NCBI RefSeq assembly: GCF_003667445.1
Contig: NZ_RCTF01000014.1
Span: forward strand, 62,001-126,000
DNA length: 64,000 bases
Reading direction: 5' to 3'
Source of the DNA: Xanthobacter tagetidis
GTDB lineage: Bacteria > Pseudomonadota > Alphaproteobacteria > Rhizobiales > Xanthobacteraceae
A program made the translations under genes and the position numbers. This document shows, in pieces, positions 26,354 to 35,394 of the stretch. The stretch's first letter is position 1. The number at the start of each line of letters is the position of its first letter. The notes beneath the pieces are model-generated. The model was not told where the DNA came from. It searched no databases and saw only the letters and a list, made by a program, of their open reading frames with translations.

Positions 26354-27781
26354 GTGACGTCGGCTTCGGCCCCCTTGTCCAACTCCACGGCCCACTGGCG
26401 TGCCCTCGACGCCGCGCACCACCTCCACCCGTTCTCGGACACCAAGGCGCTCAACGCCGAGGGCGTGCGCGTCATCACGCGTGCGGAAGGGGTCTATGTG
26501 TATGACAGCGAGGGCAACCGCATCCTCGACGGCATGTCGGGCCTGTGGTGCTCGCAGGTGGGCCACGGGCGCCACGCCATCGTCGACGCCATCGCCCGGC
26601 AGCTGCGCGAGCTCGATTATTACAACACCTTCTTCAAGACCACCCATCCCGCCGTCGCCGAGCTGGCCGCCGCCATCGCGCAGGTGGCGCCGGCGCACAT
26701 GAACCGCGTGTTCTTCACCTCCGGCGGCTCGGAGGCGGTGGACACGGTGCTGCGCATGGTGCGCCACTATTGGGCCTCGCTCGGCAAGCCCGAGAAGCAT
26801 ATCTTCATCTCGCGCCGCAACGGCTATCACGGCTCCACCATGGGCGGCGCCTCGCTGGGCGGCATGAAGCCCATGCACGCGCAGGGCGGGCTGCCCATTC
26901 CCGGCATCATCCACGTGGCCCAGCCCTATTGGTGGGCCGAGGGCGGCGAGATGAGCCGCGAGGATTTCGGCCTCTACGCCGCGCGCGAAGTGGCCCGCGC
27001 CATCGACGCGGCGGGGCCGGAGAACGTCGCGGCCTTCATCGGCGAGCCGATCCAGGGGGCCGGCGGCGTCATCATCCCGCCCGCCAATTACTGGCCCGAG
27101 GTGGAGAAGATCTGCCGCGAGCGCGACGTGCTTCTCGTCTGCGACGAGGTGATCTGCGGCTTCGGGCGCACCGGCCACTGGTTCGGCTGCCAGTACATGG
27201 GCGTGAAGCCGGACCTCATCACCTTCGCCAAGGGCGTGACCTCGGGCTATTTCCCGCTGGGCGGCGTGATTGTCGGCGATCATTTCGCCGAAGGCTTCAT
27301 CGCGCACGGCGGCGACTTCAACCACGGCTACACCTATTCCGGCCATCCCGGCGGCTGCGCCGCGGCGCTGGCCAACCTCAAGATCATGCACGAGGAAAAG
27401 CTGGTGGACCGGGTGCGGACCGATATCGGCCCCTATCTGCAGGAGCGCTGGCTCAAGCTCGCCGAGCATCCCCTCGTGGGCGAGGCGCGCATGGTCGGCC
27501 TCATCGGCGCCATCGAGCTGACCCCGCAGAAGGCGACGCGCGCTGCCTTCGCGGCGGAGGAGGGCACGGTGGGCCTGATCTGCCGCGACTTCTCTTTCCG
27601 CGAGGGGCTGGTGATGCGCGCGGTGCGCGACGGCATGATCCTCGCCCCGCCCTTCACCCTGTCCTACGAGGAAGCGGACGAACTGGTCGCCACCGCCTGG
27701 CGCGTGCTGGACCTGACCCATGCGGAGCTGCTCAGCCGGGGCCTGGTGGTGCCCGTGCCGCGCGTGCCGGCACGCGCCTGA
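26354..27781 (+). CDS. Class III aminotransferase, putrescine/polyamine type
   Basis: PLP enzyme of 475 residues of the omega-amino acid/putrescine-pyruvate aminotransferase (SpuC-like) group. Visible features are the N-terminal HHLHPFSD, the cofactor loop [14 protein letters not shown], the aromatic YHGSTMGG, the PLP-binding [11 protein letters not shown] and the Schiff-base Lys in [16 protein letters not shown]. The GTG start at 26354 has a GGGAG site; longer forms run into spacer. With the PuuC-like dehydrogenase it would convert putrescine through 4-aminobutanal to GABA. Beta-alanine or another omega-amine is a possible alternative substrate. Confidence 0.85.
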   Translation: MTSASAPLSNSTAHWRALDAAHHLHPFSDTKALNAEGVRVITRAEGVYVYDSEGNRILDGMSGLWCSQVGHGRHAIVDAIARQLRELDYYNTFFKTTHPAVAELAAAIAQVAPAHMNRVFFTSGGSEAVDTVLRMVRHYWASLGKPEKHIFISRRNGYHGSTMGGASLGGMKPMHAQGGLPIPGIIHVAQPYWWAEGGEMSREDFGLYAAREVARAIDAAGPENVAAFIGEPIQGAGGVIIPPANYWPEVEKICRERDVLLVCDEVICGFGRTGHWFGCQYMGVKPDLITFAKGVTSGYFPLGGVIVGDHFAEGFIAHGGDFNHGYTYSGHPGGCAAALANLKIMHEEKLVDRVRTDIGPYLQERWLKLAEHPLVGEARMVGLIGAIELTPQKATRAAFAAEEGTVGLICRDFSFREGLVMRAVRDGMILAPPFTLSYEEADELVATAWRVLDLTHAELLSRGLVVPVPRVPARA

Positions 27782-28011
27782 CCCGCCGCCCGCAACAGGA
27801 CCGGACGGCGCGCCATGGCGCGCCGTCGCCGGGCTGTTTCACGGCGGCGCCAGTCTCACGGCGGCGTCAAAGGTGATCTTCCCCATCGGCCGATCGCGCC
27901 TGCGCTTAAGCCAAAGCATATGGCCAAGGCCGAAGGTATTATGGCGGCGAATTCTTCCGTAAGCTGTGCCGTAGACCACTTGTGCCCGAAACAAGGCGAT
28001 ACGGCCACGCT

Positions 28012-28036
28012 GGAACGACTTCCGCGCATCTTCGTT
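28012..28036 (+). promoter_or_regulatory. EcfG-type general stress promoter
   Basis: GGAAC at 28012-28016 and CGTT at 28033-28036 are separated by 16 bases, an exact match to the alphaproteobacterial EcfG consensus (GGAAC, 16-17 bases, CGTT). It lies 36 bases upstream of the DUF1236 gene start. DUF1236 genes are frequent targets of this sigma factor in rhizobia. Confidence 0.75.
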
Positions 28037-28071
28037 CTTCCTCGTGTGATTAGTGGACGAGGAGACGACAT

Positions 28072-28458
28072 ATGATGCGCAAGATGCTTGTCGGCGCGGC
28101 TGCGCTCGCCGTGATGGCGCCCAGCCTCGCGTTTGCCCAGGCTTCCACCGCCACCGGCGCGGTCGGCGGCGCCGCTGTGGGCGCGGTGGTCGGCGGTCCC
28201 GTGGGCGCCGTGGTCGGCGGCGCGGTGGGTGCGACCGTGGGCGCTGCTGCCGAGCCGCCTGCCGAGGTGCGGTCCTACGTGGTTCAGGAGCGCCGTCCCT
28301 CGGTTCGGGTGAGCGAGGAGGTGGTGGTGGGCCGACCCCTGCCGCGGCAGGTGGTGCTCTACAACATCCCCAACAGCCAGTACGAATACTCGGTGGTCAA
28401 CGACCAGCGGGTGATCGTGGAGCCTGGCACCCGCAAGGTGGTCTACATCGTCAACTGA
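28072..28458 (+). CDS. DUF1236 protein with glycine-zipper segment
   Basis: Exported 128-residue protein. The signal peptide ends after AFA. It is followed by a glycine-zipper stretch (repeats of GGxVGAVVGG, residues about 27-60) that could insert in or associate with a membrane. A C-terminal DUF1236 domain follows, ending NDQRVIVEPGTRKVVYIVN, with the usual RSYVVQ start. Such proteins are envelope-stress factors in Hyphomicrobiales, although no molecular role is known. The gene has its own EcfG-like promoter and appears monocistronic. Confidence 0.88.
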   Translation: MMRKMLVGAAALAVMAPSLAFAQASTATGAVGGAAVGAVVGGPVGAVVGGAVGATVGAAAEPPAEVRSYVVQERRPSVRVSEEVVVGRPLPRQVVLYNIPNSQYEYSVVNDQRVIVEPGTRKVVYIVN

Positions 28459-28598
28459 CGGCGGTGAGGGCTGTCGCCCGAAACCGGCCGGCGTGCGGCC
28501 CTCCCCAGCGCGCCGCCGGGTGGGCGCGGGGCGCGCCCGCGGCGCGGTCGATCTGACCGCCGCCGCGGGCGTGTCCTTTTGTGTCGGCGCTAAAGGCT

Positions 28599-29195
28599 TC
28601 AGGCCTTGGGCTTGGTCTCTTCGAAGCGCGGGCACGCGGCCGAGAATGCATCCTGGAAGGCCACGAGGCGCGGATGCGCCTTGCGCCAGTCCCCGCCGAA
28701 GCGGAAGTCGAGGAAGCCCAGGGCGCAGGCCAGGGTGATGGTGCCGTTGTTCATCTCCGCGCCGGCAGGCACGAGCTTCTCCAGGGCGGCGATGGCGCGC
28801 GCCATCTTGCCCTTCTGGTGCTCGAGCCAGCGCGGCTCATGCTTTTCCTCGGGGCGGAAGCGGCTCTCATAGAGCACCAGCACGCCGGCATCCATGAGCC
28901 CGTCGGCCAGCGCCTCCAGCCGCATGGCGTCGAGCCGCGCCTTGGGGTCAGACGGGACAATCCGCCCGCCGCCGGCGACGTGGTCGAGATAGGCCAGGAT
29001 CACCCGGCTGTCGTAATAGCTCTCGCCGTCATCGGTGATGAGGGTCGGAACCTTGCCGAGCGGGTTCTCGGTCCTGAGGCTGTCGGAAGTGTCGGCGGTG
29101 TCGGCCATGCGGGTCTCGAGCGGAATGTCGAGAATCGCAGCGGCGAGGCTGACCTTGCGGGCGAAAGGCGAAGTGGGGGACAGACGCAGCAGCAT
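28599..29195 (-). CDS. Glutathione S-transferase family protein
   Basis: Cytoplasmic 198-residue GST. The N-terminal thioredoxin-like domain opens with LRLSPTSPFARKV, where a Ser replaces the Cys or Tyr of other classes, and has the conserved cis-Pro in GKVPTLITDDG and the glutathione-binding (E/D)S pair as DSRVI. The all-helical C-terminal domain begins after YLDHV and includes ALGFLDFRFG. AGGAAA lies upstream of the ATG. It may form the last gene of the run starting at 32331, with a gap of about 120 bases before it. The substrate is unknown. Confidence 0.9.
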   Translation of the reverse strand: MLLRLSPTSPFARKVSLAAAILDIPLETRMADTADTSDSLRTENPLGKVPTLITDDGESYYDSRVILAYLDHVAGGGRIVPSDPKARLDAMRLEALADGLMDAGVLVLYESRFRPEEKHEPRWLEHQKGKMARAIAALEKLVPAGAEMNNGTITLACALGFLDFRFGGDWRKAHPRLVAFQDAFSAACPRFEETKPKA

Positions 29196-29318
29196 CGGGG
29201 GGCGTTTCCTGTCGATCGTTGGCGGCCGGCGGGCGGCCGGTGAGGCGGGGGCGGCGCAGCATAAGGCGATCGCGCGCCACCTGCCATCGCTGTCGCCGCC
29301 TTTTCGCGCGCGATTATC

Positions 29319-30263
29319 TCAGGGAATGGGAATGACCGTGACATGGATCGTGCGGGTGCTATCGACGCTCACGGTCCCCGCATTGCCGCGCGTCGTCTCC
29401 TCGGTCTGGGCGGCGCGGGCGATGCCGTCCTTGACCTCGACGGTGCGCGTCTTCGTCACGGAAAGCTTGATCTCGGGCAGCTTCGCCCGGATGTCGGCGC
29501 CGCTCGGCTCTGCGGCCGGCGCGAGGCGCTCCGAGAGCGCGGCGACGGCGGCCTTGACCGAGGCCGCGTCGAACGTCTCGGTCTCCACCACCGTGTAATC
29601 CTCGGGCTTGGGATCGGCGCCGAGCCGCGTCACCTTTAGGCTGGCGATGGTTCCGCCGAACGGGCTTGGCAGCTCGCTCTTGACGCTGCGCACCTCGCCG
29701 GGCTGGAGCGCGGTGTTCTGCGCGCCGGAGAGCAGCGGCAGGGGATCGAGAAACGCCTCTACCGCTGCCGGCCCGGTTGCGCTGGTGAGCTGATCGAACA
29801 TCTGGTTCAGGATTTGCGTGAGCTGCGGGTTGCCGCGATAGGGGATGAGGAAGCGCGAGCTGAGCCCGCGCATGGAGTTGCGCACGGCCTCCTCGTTTTC
29901 CACCCGCAGGGGGCGGCCGGCCGCATCGGTGACGGCGCGCACGATGACGCCGCGCAGCGCCTCGACCGCCCCGCGCGCCACCATCACCGACGGGGCATTT
30001 CCCGTCAGGCCCGCATCCATCAGCATGTAGGAGATCCGGAAGCCGTCGCCCTCGCGCGCGGTGTATTTGAGGTCGAACTTGTAGGTGGCGGTCCGCGTGG
30101 TGGATCTGGCGGCGTCCACGGAGCTGTCCTCGACCAGCACCAGCCAGCGGCTGCCGACCTCGGGCGTGAACGGCGTCGGCGCCCAGGCTGCCAACGCCGG
30201 TCCCGCCAAAGCGGCGGCAAGACCGCCCGCGAGAACCGCGCGCCGCAAACATGCCAGCACCAT
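29319..30263 (-). CDS. Secreted hypothetical protein
   Basis: Predicted 314-residue exported protein of unknown function. The signal peptide ends at ALA, before WAPTPFTPEVGSRWLVLVEDSS. The mature part is beta-rich, with repeated strands such as TRTATYKFDLKYTAREGDG, and resembles periplasmic beta-sandwich proteins. The start was set at 30263 because AAGGGG lies six bases upstream; a Met two codons earlier abuts that site. It starts 13 bases after rlmJ and is probably co-transcribed with it. Confidence 0.75.
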   Translation of the reverse strand: MVLACLRRAVLAGGLAAALAGPALAAWAPTPFTPEVGSRWLVLVEDSSVDAARSTTRTATYKFDLKYTAREGDGFRISYMLMDAGLTGNAPSVMVARGAVEALRGVIVRAVTDAAGRPLRVENEEAVRNSMRGLSSRFLIPYRGNPQLTQILNQMFDQLTSATGPAAVEAFLDPLPLLSGAQNTALQPGEVRSVKSELPSPFGGTIASLKVTRLGADPKPEDYTVVETETFDAASVKAAVAALSERLAPAAEPSGADIRAKLPEIKLSVTKTRTVEVKDGIARAAQTEETTRGNAGTVSVDSTRTIHVTVIPIP

Positions 30264-30276
30264 GTGCATCCCCTTT

Positions 30277-31125
30277 TCACGCTTCGCCGGTGAGCCAGGA
30301 TACCCGCACGCGCCCCTTGCCGTCTCGCGCGATGATCGGCGCCAATGCGCTGAGAACGCTTCGCAGGTCGTCCGCCAGCGTGAAGGGCGGATTGACGATG
30401 ATCTGCCCCGACCCGGACAGGGTGTCGAGCCGGCGCACCTCGGCGAAGTCCACCTCCACCTTCAGGGTCTTCGGCAGCCGCGCCCGCGCCACCTCGCGGC
30501 GGAACGCGTCCACCGCCTTGAGGTCCTTAATCGGGTACCACAGCATGACAATGCCTGTGGCGAAACGCTGGTGGGCGGCGGCGAGGCCCTCCGCGAGGCG
30601 CTGGAACTCGCCCGGCTCCTCGAACGGCGGGTCCACCAGCACCAGGCCGCGCCGCTCCCGCGGCGGCAGGTGGGCGGTGATCGCCTGCCAGCCGTCCTGC
30701 GGCAGGATCTTGGCGCGCGGGTCGGCGCCCACGCGCTTCTCAAGCTTCGCGCGCTCCTCGCGATTGGTCTCGCAGAACAGGAAGCGGTCCTGTGGCCGCC
30801 CGAGCGCCAAGGCGAGTGCCGGCGAGCCGGGATAGCGGCGGCTGCCGTCCGCCCGGAGCGTTCGCACGGCGTCGAGATAGGGGGCGAGCAGCGTCGCGGC
30901 GCGCGCGGGCAGATCGGCGGCGAGCACCTTCTCGATGCCGTCCTCCGCCTCTTTGGTGCGCTGGGCGTTGGCGCCGCCGAGGTCGTAGAGCCCGGCGCCG
31001 GCATGGGTGTCGAGCACCCGGTAGGGCGCGTCCTTGCGGTTGAGGTAGGACAGGATCAGCGCCAGCGCGGCGTGCTTCACCACGTCGGCGCCGTTGCCCG
31101 CATGGAAGGCGTGCTGGTAGTTCAT
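30277..31125 (-). CDS. rlmJ: 23S rRNA (adenine-2030-N6)-methyltransferase
   Basis: Methylates A2030 of 23S rRNA using SAM, in the cytoplasm. The 282-residue length is that of the family. The N-terminus NYQHAFHAGNGADVVKHAAL is diagnostic. The SAM loop is LDTHAGAGLYDL and the amino-methyltransferase motif IV is LVDPPFE. The end carries the conserved SGSGQIIVNPPFTL. It begins eight bases after the RNase T2 gene and is followed closely by the secreted protein gene, so it is inside a four-gene run. Confidence 0.95.
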   Translation of the reverse strand: MNYQHAFHAGNGADVVKHAALALILSYLNRKDAPYRVLDTHAGAGLYDLGGANAQRTKEAEDGIEKVLAADLPARAATLLAPYLDAVRTLRADGSRRYPGSPALALALGRPQDRFLFCETNREERAKLEKRVGADPRAKILPQDGWQAITAHLPPRERRGLVLVDPPFEEPGEFQRLAEGLAAAHQRFATGIVMLWYPIKDLKAVDAFRREVARARLPKTLKVEVDFAEVRRLDTLSGSGQIIVNPPFTLADDLRSVLSALAPIIARDGKGRVRVSWLTGEA

Positions 31126-31132
31126 CGCGGCC

Positions 31133-31810
31133 TCAGCCGCCGCGCACCGGCGGCATCACCACCTTGTCGAGGCGGCAGGCGCGCCGGTCCACCTCGGGAC
31201 AGGGCGTGAAGGCAAGGTCGCGGCTCATGCAGATGCGCACTTCGCGCAGGCGCCGGCTGTCGCAGTCGACCGAGATCATGTCCGGCGCGAGCCCTGGATT
31301 GGCGGCGCGGAACGCGGCCTCCACCTCGGCCGGCGCGACCATGCGGTAGGTGTTGAGGCGCTGGAACTCGGCCGGGATCGCCACTTTGGCCTTGGCGCGC
31401 CGCACCAGGTCGAAATAGCCCTGGGCGCCGAGGCCGGAACAGGTGCCGTGCTTGCGCCACTGGTGCAGCACGAGGCCGCGGCTCGGCATCACCTCGGTCA
31501 TGGAGCGCAAGAGGTCATTGGGCACGAACGGCGCCGGGCGCACGCAATATTGCGGGAAGCCGCGGGCATATTGCGGCCACAGGCCATGCACCACGAAGGC
31601 GAAGGGCCGGGCGCGGGAGCATTGCGGCTCGCGGTCCGCCTCCGCGCCCTGGGTCTCGCACCAGCTGGGCGACCAGGAGAGCGAGAATACATAGAAGTCG
31701 AACCGGCCCGGAACGTCCTGCTGGGCCGAGGCCCCTGCCGGCAGGAGGCCGGCGAGGAGCAGCGCGCCGAGGAGCGCCGCGGCGAGGCGGCGCGCGCCCT
31801 CAAGGCTCAC
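31133..31810 (-). CDS. Exported RNase T2
   Basis: Predicted secreted or periplasmic ribonuclease of 225 residues that cuts RNA through 2',3'-cyclic phosphates. A signal peptide (LAAALLGALLLAGLLPAGASA) is followed by the T2 fold. The CAS I motif is FVVHGLWPQ and CAS II is HQWRKHGTC, where the usual Glu of HEWxKHG is Gln. Cys residues are placed for the family disulfides. The GTG start overlaps the preceding stop by four bases, so it is translationally coupled to the secreted protein gene upstream. Confidence 0.9.
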   Translation of the reverse strand: MSLEGARRLAAALLGALLLAGLLPAGASAQQDVPGRFDFYVFSLSWSPSWCETQGAEADREPQCSRARPFAFVVHGLWPQYARGFPQYCVRPAPFVPNDLLRSMTEVMPSRGLVLHQWRKHGTCSGLGAQGYFDLVRRAKAKVAIPAEFQRLNTYRMVAPAEVEAAFRAANPGLAPDMISVDCDSRRLREVRICMSRDLAFTPCPEVDRRACRLDKVVMPPVRGG

Positions 31811-32331
31811 GGGCGCGCCATCTTGCAGGAGGGTGCGTAGGCGTAGTTGCGGTCGAGCCCGACGATGCACCACTCCACGCCCCAGGAGGCGCCGATCAGG
31901 CCGCCGTCCTCGATGATGGAGTAGTAGATGGCGCGCTGCTTGTTGTCGTTGGTGTACACGCGGGCGCTGCAATAGCGGCGCGGCTGGTATTCGGGACCCC
32001 AGGGGCGGAAGGCGATCTCGCTGATCTTGTCGAGCCCGGTGATGGCGAGGTTCGAGTTCCAGTACATGCGCTCGGTCTCCGAGAAGCGCATGGAGATGAG
32101 GTTCAGCGCCTCCCGCTCGTCGCACGCGGGCACGATGCCGCTGTAGTTGGGGCCCGAGAGCCAGAAGTTCTTCTCCAGCAGGCTCGCGGCGCGCGCGTGC
32201 GGCGCGGCGACGGCGAGCACGGCCAGCACCGCGACGGCGGCGGCCATCATGCCAAGAAGACCTTTGCCAAGCAGCCCTTGGCGGCGCATGCCCGCGGTCG
32301 CCGGAACTGAACCGCGCACCCGATCGGCCAT
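31807..32331 (-). CDS. Secreted hypothetical protein coupled to RNase T2
   Basis: Predicted 174-residue exported protein, function unknown. Residues 20-50 form a long signal segment (MMAAAVAVLAVLAVAAPHARA). The mature region has a conserved look: FWLSGPNYSGIVPACDE, then RMYWNSNLAI and a Cys-rich end (YCSARVY, EWCIVGLD, SCKM) suggesting two disulfides. GGAG eight bases before the ATG at 32331 decides the start. Its stop overlaps the RNase T2 start (ATGGCGCGCCCGTGA), so the two are made together. It could be an inhibitor, partner or envelope anchor of the nuclease; this is inference. Confidence 0.75.
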   Translation of the reverse strand: MADRVRGSVPATAGMRRQGLLGKGLLGMMAAAVAVLAVLAVAAPHARAASLLEKNFWLSGPNYSGIVPACDEREALNLISMRFSETERMYWNSNLAITGLDKISEIAFRPWGPEYQPRRYCSARVYTNDNKQRAIYYSIIEDGGLIGASWGVEWCIVGLDRNYAYAPSCKMARP

Positions 32332-32622
32332 TGATCGTCTCCACCCAAATGGCGGGAGCGCGCCGCGCGCGGCATCCCTTCGTCCAGAAGGCGCGCCGCG
32401 GCGCGCCAACGCCAATGGGGCGCCCGCACGCACCCCGCTCCGGCCGGACGATGGGGCGGGCGTCAAGGGTCCGTCAAGCGCAGGCGGGACACACCGGGAA
32501 AGAAAAGCGCGCAGGTTTTCCCGCGGGCGTGCCGCGCCGTCGCCCGAATGCCCGTCCATGAGGCATGATGGCGCCGCCGCCGTCGCCGGCCGGCGGGAGC
32601 AATGACCGCAGGGAAGACCACC

Positions 32623-33918
32623 ATGACCTCGTTCCGCTCCGCTCCCGACAGCCGCCGCACCGAGGCCGCGGCCCGGCGGCTGCCGCGCTTTGCCTCCGGT
32701 CGGGAGGCGGCGCTGGAGCTGCGGCCGGACCATCCGGTCTACTGCTTCCGCCCCTCGGTGCTCGCGGCCGACGCGCGCGCCTTCCTCGACGCCTTTCCCG
32801 GCCGCACCGCCTATGCGGTGAAGACCAATGACGAGCCCATGGTGCTGGAGACTCTGGCCCGCGCCGGCATCACCGCCTTCGACGTGGCGAGCCCGCACGA
32901 GTTCGCCGCCGTGCGCGCCGTCGCGCCCGAGGCCGAGCTGCTCTACATGCACCCGGTGAAGGCGCAGGCCGACATCCGCCTCGCTCTGGAGCACTACCGC
33001 ATCCGCGCCACCGCCCTCGACCACGAGGACGAGGTGGCGAAGATTGTGCGCATCGTGCGTGCGCTCGACCTCGATCCTGAGGACCTGACCCTGTTCGTGC
33101 GCATCGCCTCCAAGGGCGAGGCAGCGTACGAGCTGTCGAAGAAGTTCGGCGCCGCGCCCGGGCACGCGGCGGAACTGCTCCAGCGCATCGACGGGCTCGG
33201 CATAAGGTGCGGCATCTGTTTCCACGTGGGCAGCCAGGTGGAGGACGCCGCCACCTATGAGCGGGCGGTGGCCACCGCCGCCGAGGTGCGCGACGCCGCG
33301 CGCGTGCCGATCTCGGCGCTCGACGTGGGCGGCGGCTTTCCCGCCGCCTATGCGGCCGACCCGCGCCGCCCGCAGCCCCCCATGCCGCCGCTCGCCGACA
33401 TCATCGCCCGCCTGATGGGCGCGGTGGAGCGCGGCGGCTTTGCCGGCACGCCGCTGGTGGCCGAGCCGGGGCGGGTGATCGTCGCGCGCGCCTTCTCGGT
33501 GATCGCCCGGGTGCTGCTGAAGAAGGGGCAGCGGCTCTACATCAATGACGGCATCTGGGCGTCGCTGTCGGATTCCTGGACCGGCAAGATCGTCCTGCCG
33601 GTGCGCCACATCCCCGACCCGGCGCGGCGCCGCCGCGCGGGGCGGGCGGACAAGATCGAGCCGTTCCGCATCTACGGCGCCACCTGCGACAGCGTGGACG
33701 TGCTCTCGCGCCCGTTCTTCCTGCCGGAGAGCGTGGACACCGGCGACTGGATCGAGATCGGCCATATCGGCGCCTACTCGCTGTCGCTGCGCACGCGCTT
33801 CAACGGCTTCTATCCCGACACCTTCGTGGAGGTGGACACCCCCTTCGAGGCCGGCCCGGCGCCGGAGGGCTTCGCCGAGCCGGAGCGAAGGATGGGCGTG
33901 GCGCCGGAGGGGGGATAA
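32623..33918 (+). CDS. Ornithine/lysine-type decarboxylase (fold type III PLP)
   Basis: Eukaryotic-type decarboxylase of 431 residues, probably making putrescine or cadaverine. The PLP Lys is Lys67 in AYAVKTND, the stacking His is in GICFHVGSQ, the phosphate loop is DVGGGFP, and the catalytic Cys355 is in GATCDSVDV, as in ornithine decarboxylase. The C-terminal barrel ends with FNGFYPDTFVEV. I chose ATG 32623, with AGGGA eight bases upstream, over the Met seven codons earlier. Substrate (ornithine, lysine or both) is not decided by the sequence. It ends at the edge of the AT-rich island. Confidence 0.88.
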   Translation: MTSFRSAPDSRRTEAAARRLPRFASGREAALELRPDHPVYCFRPSVLAADARAFLDAFPGRTAYAVKTNDEPMVLETLARAGITAFDVASPHEFAAVRAVAPEAELLYMHPVKAQADIRLALEHYRIRATALDHEDEVAKIVRIVRALDLDPEDLTLFVRIASKGEAAYELSKKFGAAPGHAAELLQRIDGLGIRCGICFHVGSQVEDAATYERAVATAAEVRDAARVPISALDVGGGFPAAYAADPRRPQPPMPPLADIIARLMGAVERGGFAGTPLVAEPGRVIVARAFSVIARVLLKKGQRLYINDGIWASLSDSWTGKIVLPVRHIPDPARRRRAGRADKIEPFRIYGATCDSVDVLSRPFFLPESVDTGDWIEIGHIGAYSLSLRTRFNGFYPDTFVEVDTPFEAGPAPEGFAEPERRMGVAPEGG

Positions 33919-33999
33919 AATTAAACGCCCTTTGACCCCAGCGACACACGGAAAAGTCAAACGAATTTGAAGATACCAATATAAGAAACACTCTGTAAG

Positions 34000-35394
34000 T
34001 TACAAGCTAAACTTTGTCTGTCTATCGGCGTCTATATTCTGGAAGCCGATAATATTTTTAATAATTATTTCAGACCAACTATCAATTTTCTCTTTGCTCA
34101 AAATTTCTCTCGCAGTAAGTATTTCGCCAGTTCCTGTCATTTTCTTTTTTTCATATTTAACTAACTCTTCACCATCAACGGTTATCTTTGTTGTTTTTAA
34201 GTCACATTCAATAATAAATACAATTGCCAAATGACATTCGGATCGCGTTCCGTCTCTTACCCAGATACATTTAGGGTTAGTCTCAGTTGGATTGATATCT
34301 ACATCAATTTCTTCTTTAACCTCTCGATAAAGACACTGCTTTATAACCTCAAGTGAACTTGAGTTGGGAAGAAAATTAGAGTCCTCTTGACGTATGTGGC
34401 CGCCGAACCAAGTTAAAACTTTTCTACGCTCGGGAGATCTTGATGAAAGAGCTTTTTCCGATTTTCTTGCAACTACAAACTGCATCTCGTTCTTTTGCTT
34501 AATAACAGCAATAGGAATAATTTGAATTAGATTTTTATTATTTTCAACTAAATTTCTATCCTCAAATGATAGATCATTTTCAACCAAGTTTGAAATGACT
34601 TTGTAATCAAATACGCTTTCCATGTTACTTGGAATAGATGATAATGGAATGTAGCCAATTTTTTCATTGGCAATTTCCATCAATTTTTTAAGTGTAAATT
34701 GTGTAACTTCATATCCAACTTCTGCTTGCTTCTTTTTATTAGTATTGAGAGATATGGCATCTCTAAACAATTTTTCGTACTTCAGAATGCATTTACTTAC
34801 GACATCTCGATAGGATTCTAACACGTCTTTTCTCATGACGCTTCCTTCCTTTCGAGTCAGTAAATTGCGATATTCTCTTTCTATAGATGTTTCAGGGTCG
34901 GATTCGAATGCGACAATTAAGTCAATAAGCATTCTAAATCTAGGGGACAAGAAAAAATTTACAAAATTATCGAAATCGTTTGATCTCAATAATCCTTTAT
35001 GGGCTTGCCATTCAAACCAACATATGGCGTCGAAAAATCCCCGATCCATAATTATAACATCAATTTTCAATGCATTATTTGAAATAGTATCTAATAGTTG
35101 ATTCAAGGCGGCGCAGCCTGTCCATACATTGAATACAGGGTCAAACTTATTTGGTATTGGACAGACGCTAGCTCTTTCCGTTAAGATTCGAGTACGAAAT
35201 CCATTGCGCCGTAGGAAAATATCAAGAGAGTTTAGCGCGGATGTTTTTCCAGCTTTTGGCGATCCTGCAAATTCAATTACAATTGGCCGCCGTGGCCGGA
35301 CGCGTCGCTTTAATTCCAGAACCTTGGAGGCAAGCCGTTCGAGGTCATTAATTCGGCGAGATGTCTCAGCGTCAGCCATCCACTCTGCCTCCAT
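34000..35394 (-). CDS. P-loop kinase-Nudix hydrolase fusion protein
   Basis: Predicted 464-residue cytoplasmic protein. Residues 37-215 form a P-loop nucleotide-kinase-like domain, with Walker A GSPKAGKTS at 44-52, a second strand RILTERA at 69-75 and a DRG motif (IIMDRGFFDA, Asp117-Gly119) like that of thymidylate- or NadR-type kinases. Residues 285-450 are a Nudix domain: WFGGHIR at 329-335 and a Nudix box with Glu349, Arg357-Glu358 and Glu361-Glu362 (REVKEEI), but the first Gly of the box is displaced by an insertion. Codon use is AT-rich. It overlaps the membrane-protein gene upstream by 23 bases. I infer nucleotide sensing or processing; the true substrate is unknown. Confidence 0.78.
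   Translation of the reverse strand: MEAEWMADAETSRRINDLERLASKVLELKRRVRPRRPIVIEFAGSPKAGKTSALNSLDIFLRRNGFRTRILTERASVCPIPNKFDPVFNVWTGCAALNQLLDTISNNALKIDVIIMDRGFFDAICWFEWQAHKGLLRSNDFDNFVNFFLSPRFRMLIDLIVAFESDPETSIEREYRNLLTRKEGSVMRKDVLESYRDVVSKCILKYEKLFRDAISLNTNKKKQAEVGYEVTQFTLKKLMEIANEKIGYIPLSSIPSNMESVFDYKVISNLVENDLSFEDRNLVENNKNLIQIIPIAVIKQKNEMQFVVARKSEKALSSRSPERRKVLTWFGGHIRQEDSNFLPNSSSLEVIKQCLYREVKEEIDVDINPTETNPKCIWVRDGTRSECHLAIVFIIECDLKTTKITVDGEELVKYEKKKMTGTGEILTAREILSKEKIDSWSEIIIKNIIGFQNIDADRQTKFSL

Noticed and set aside
31133..32344. RNase T2 frame extended upstream to about 403 residues
   Set aside because: The extra part overlaps the coupled secreted protein gene in another frame. A GTG start overlapping that gene's stop gives a clean signal peptide.
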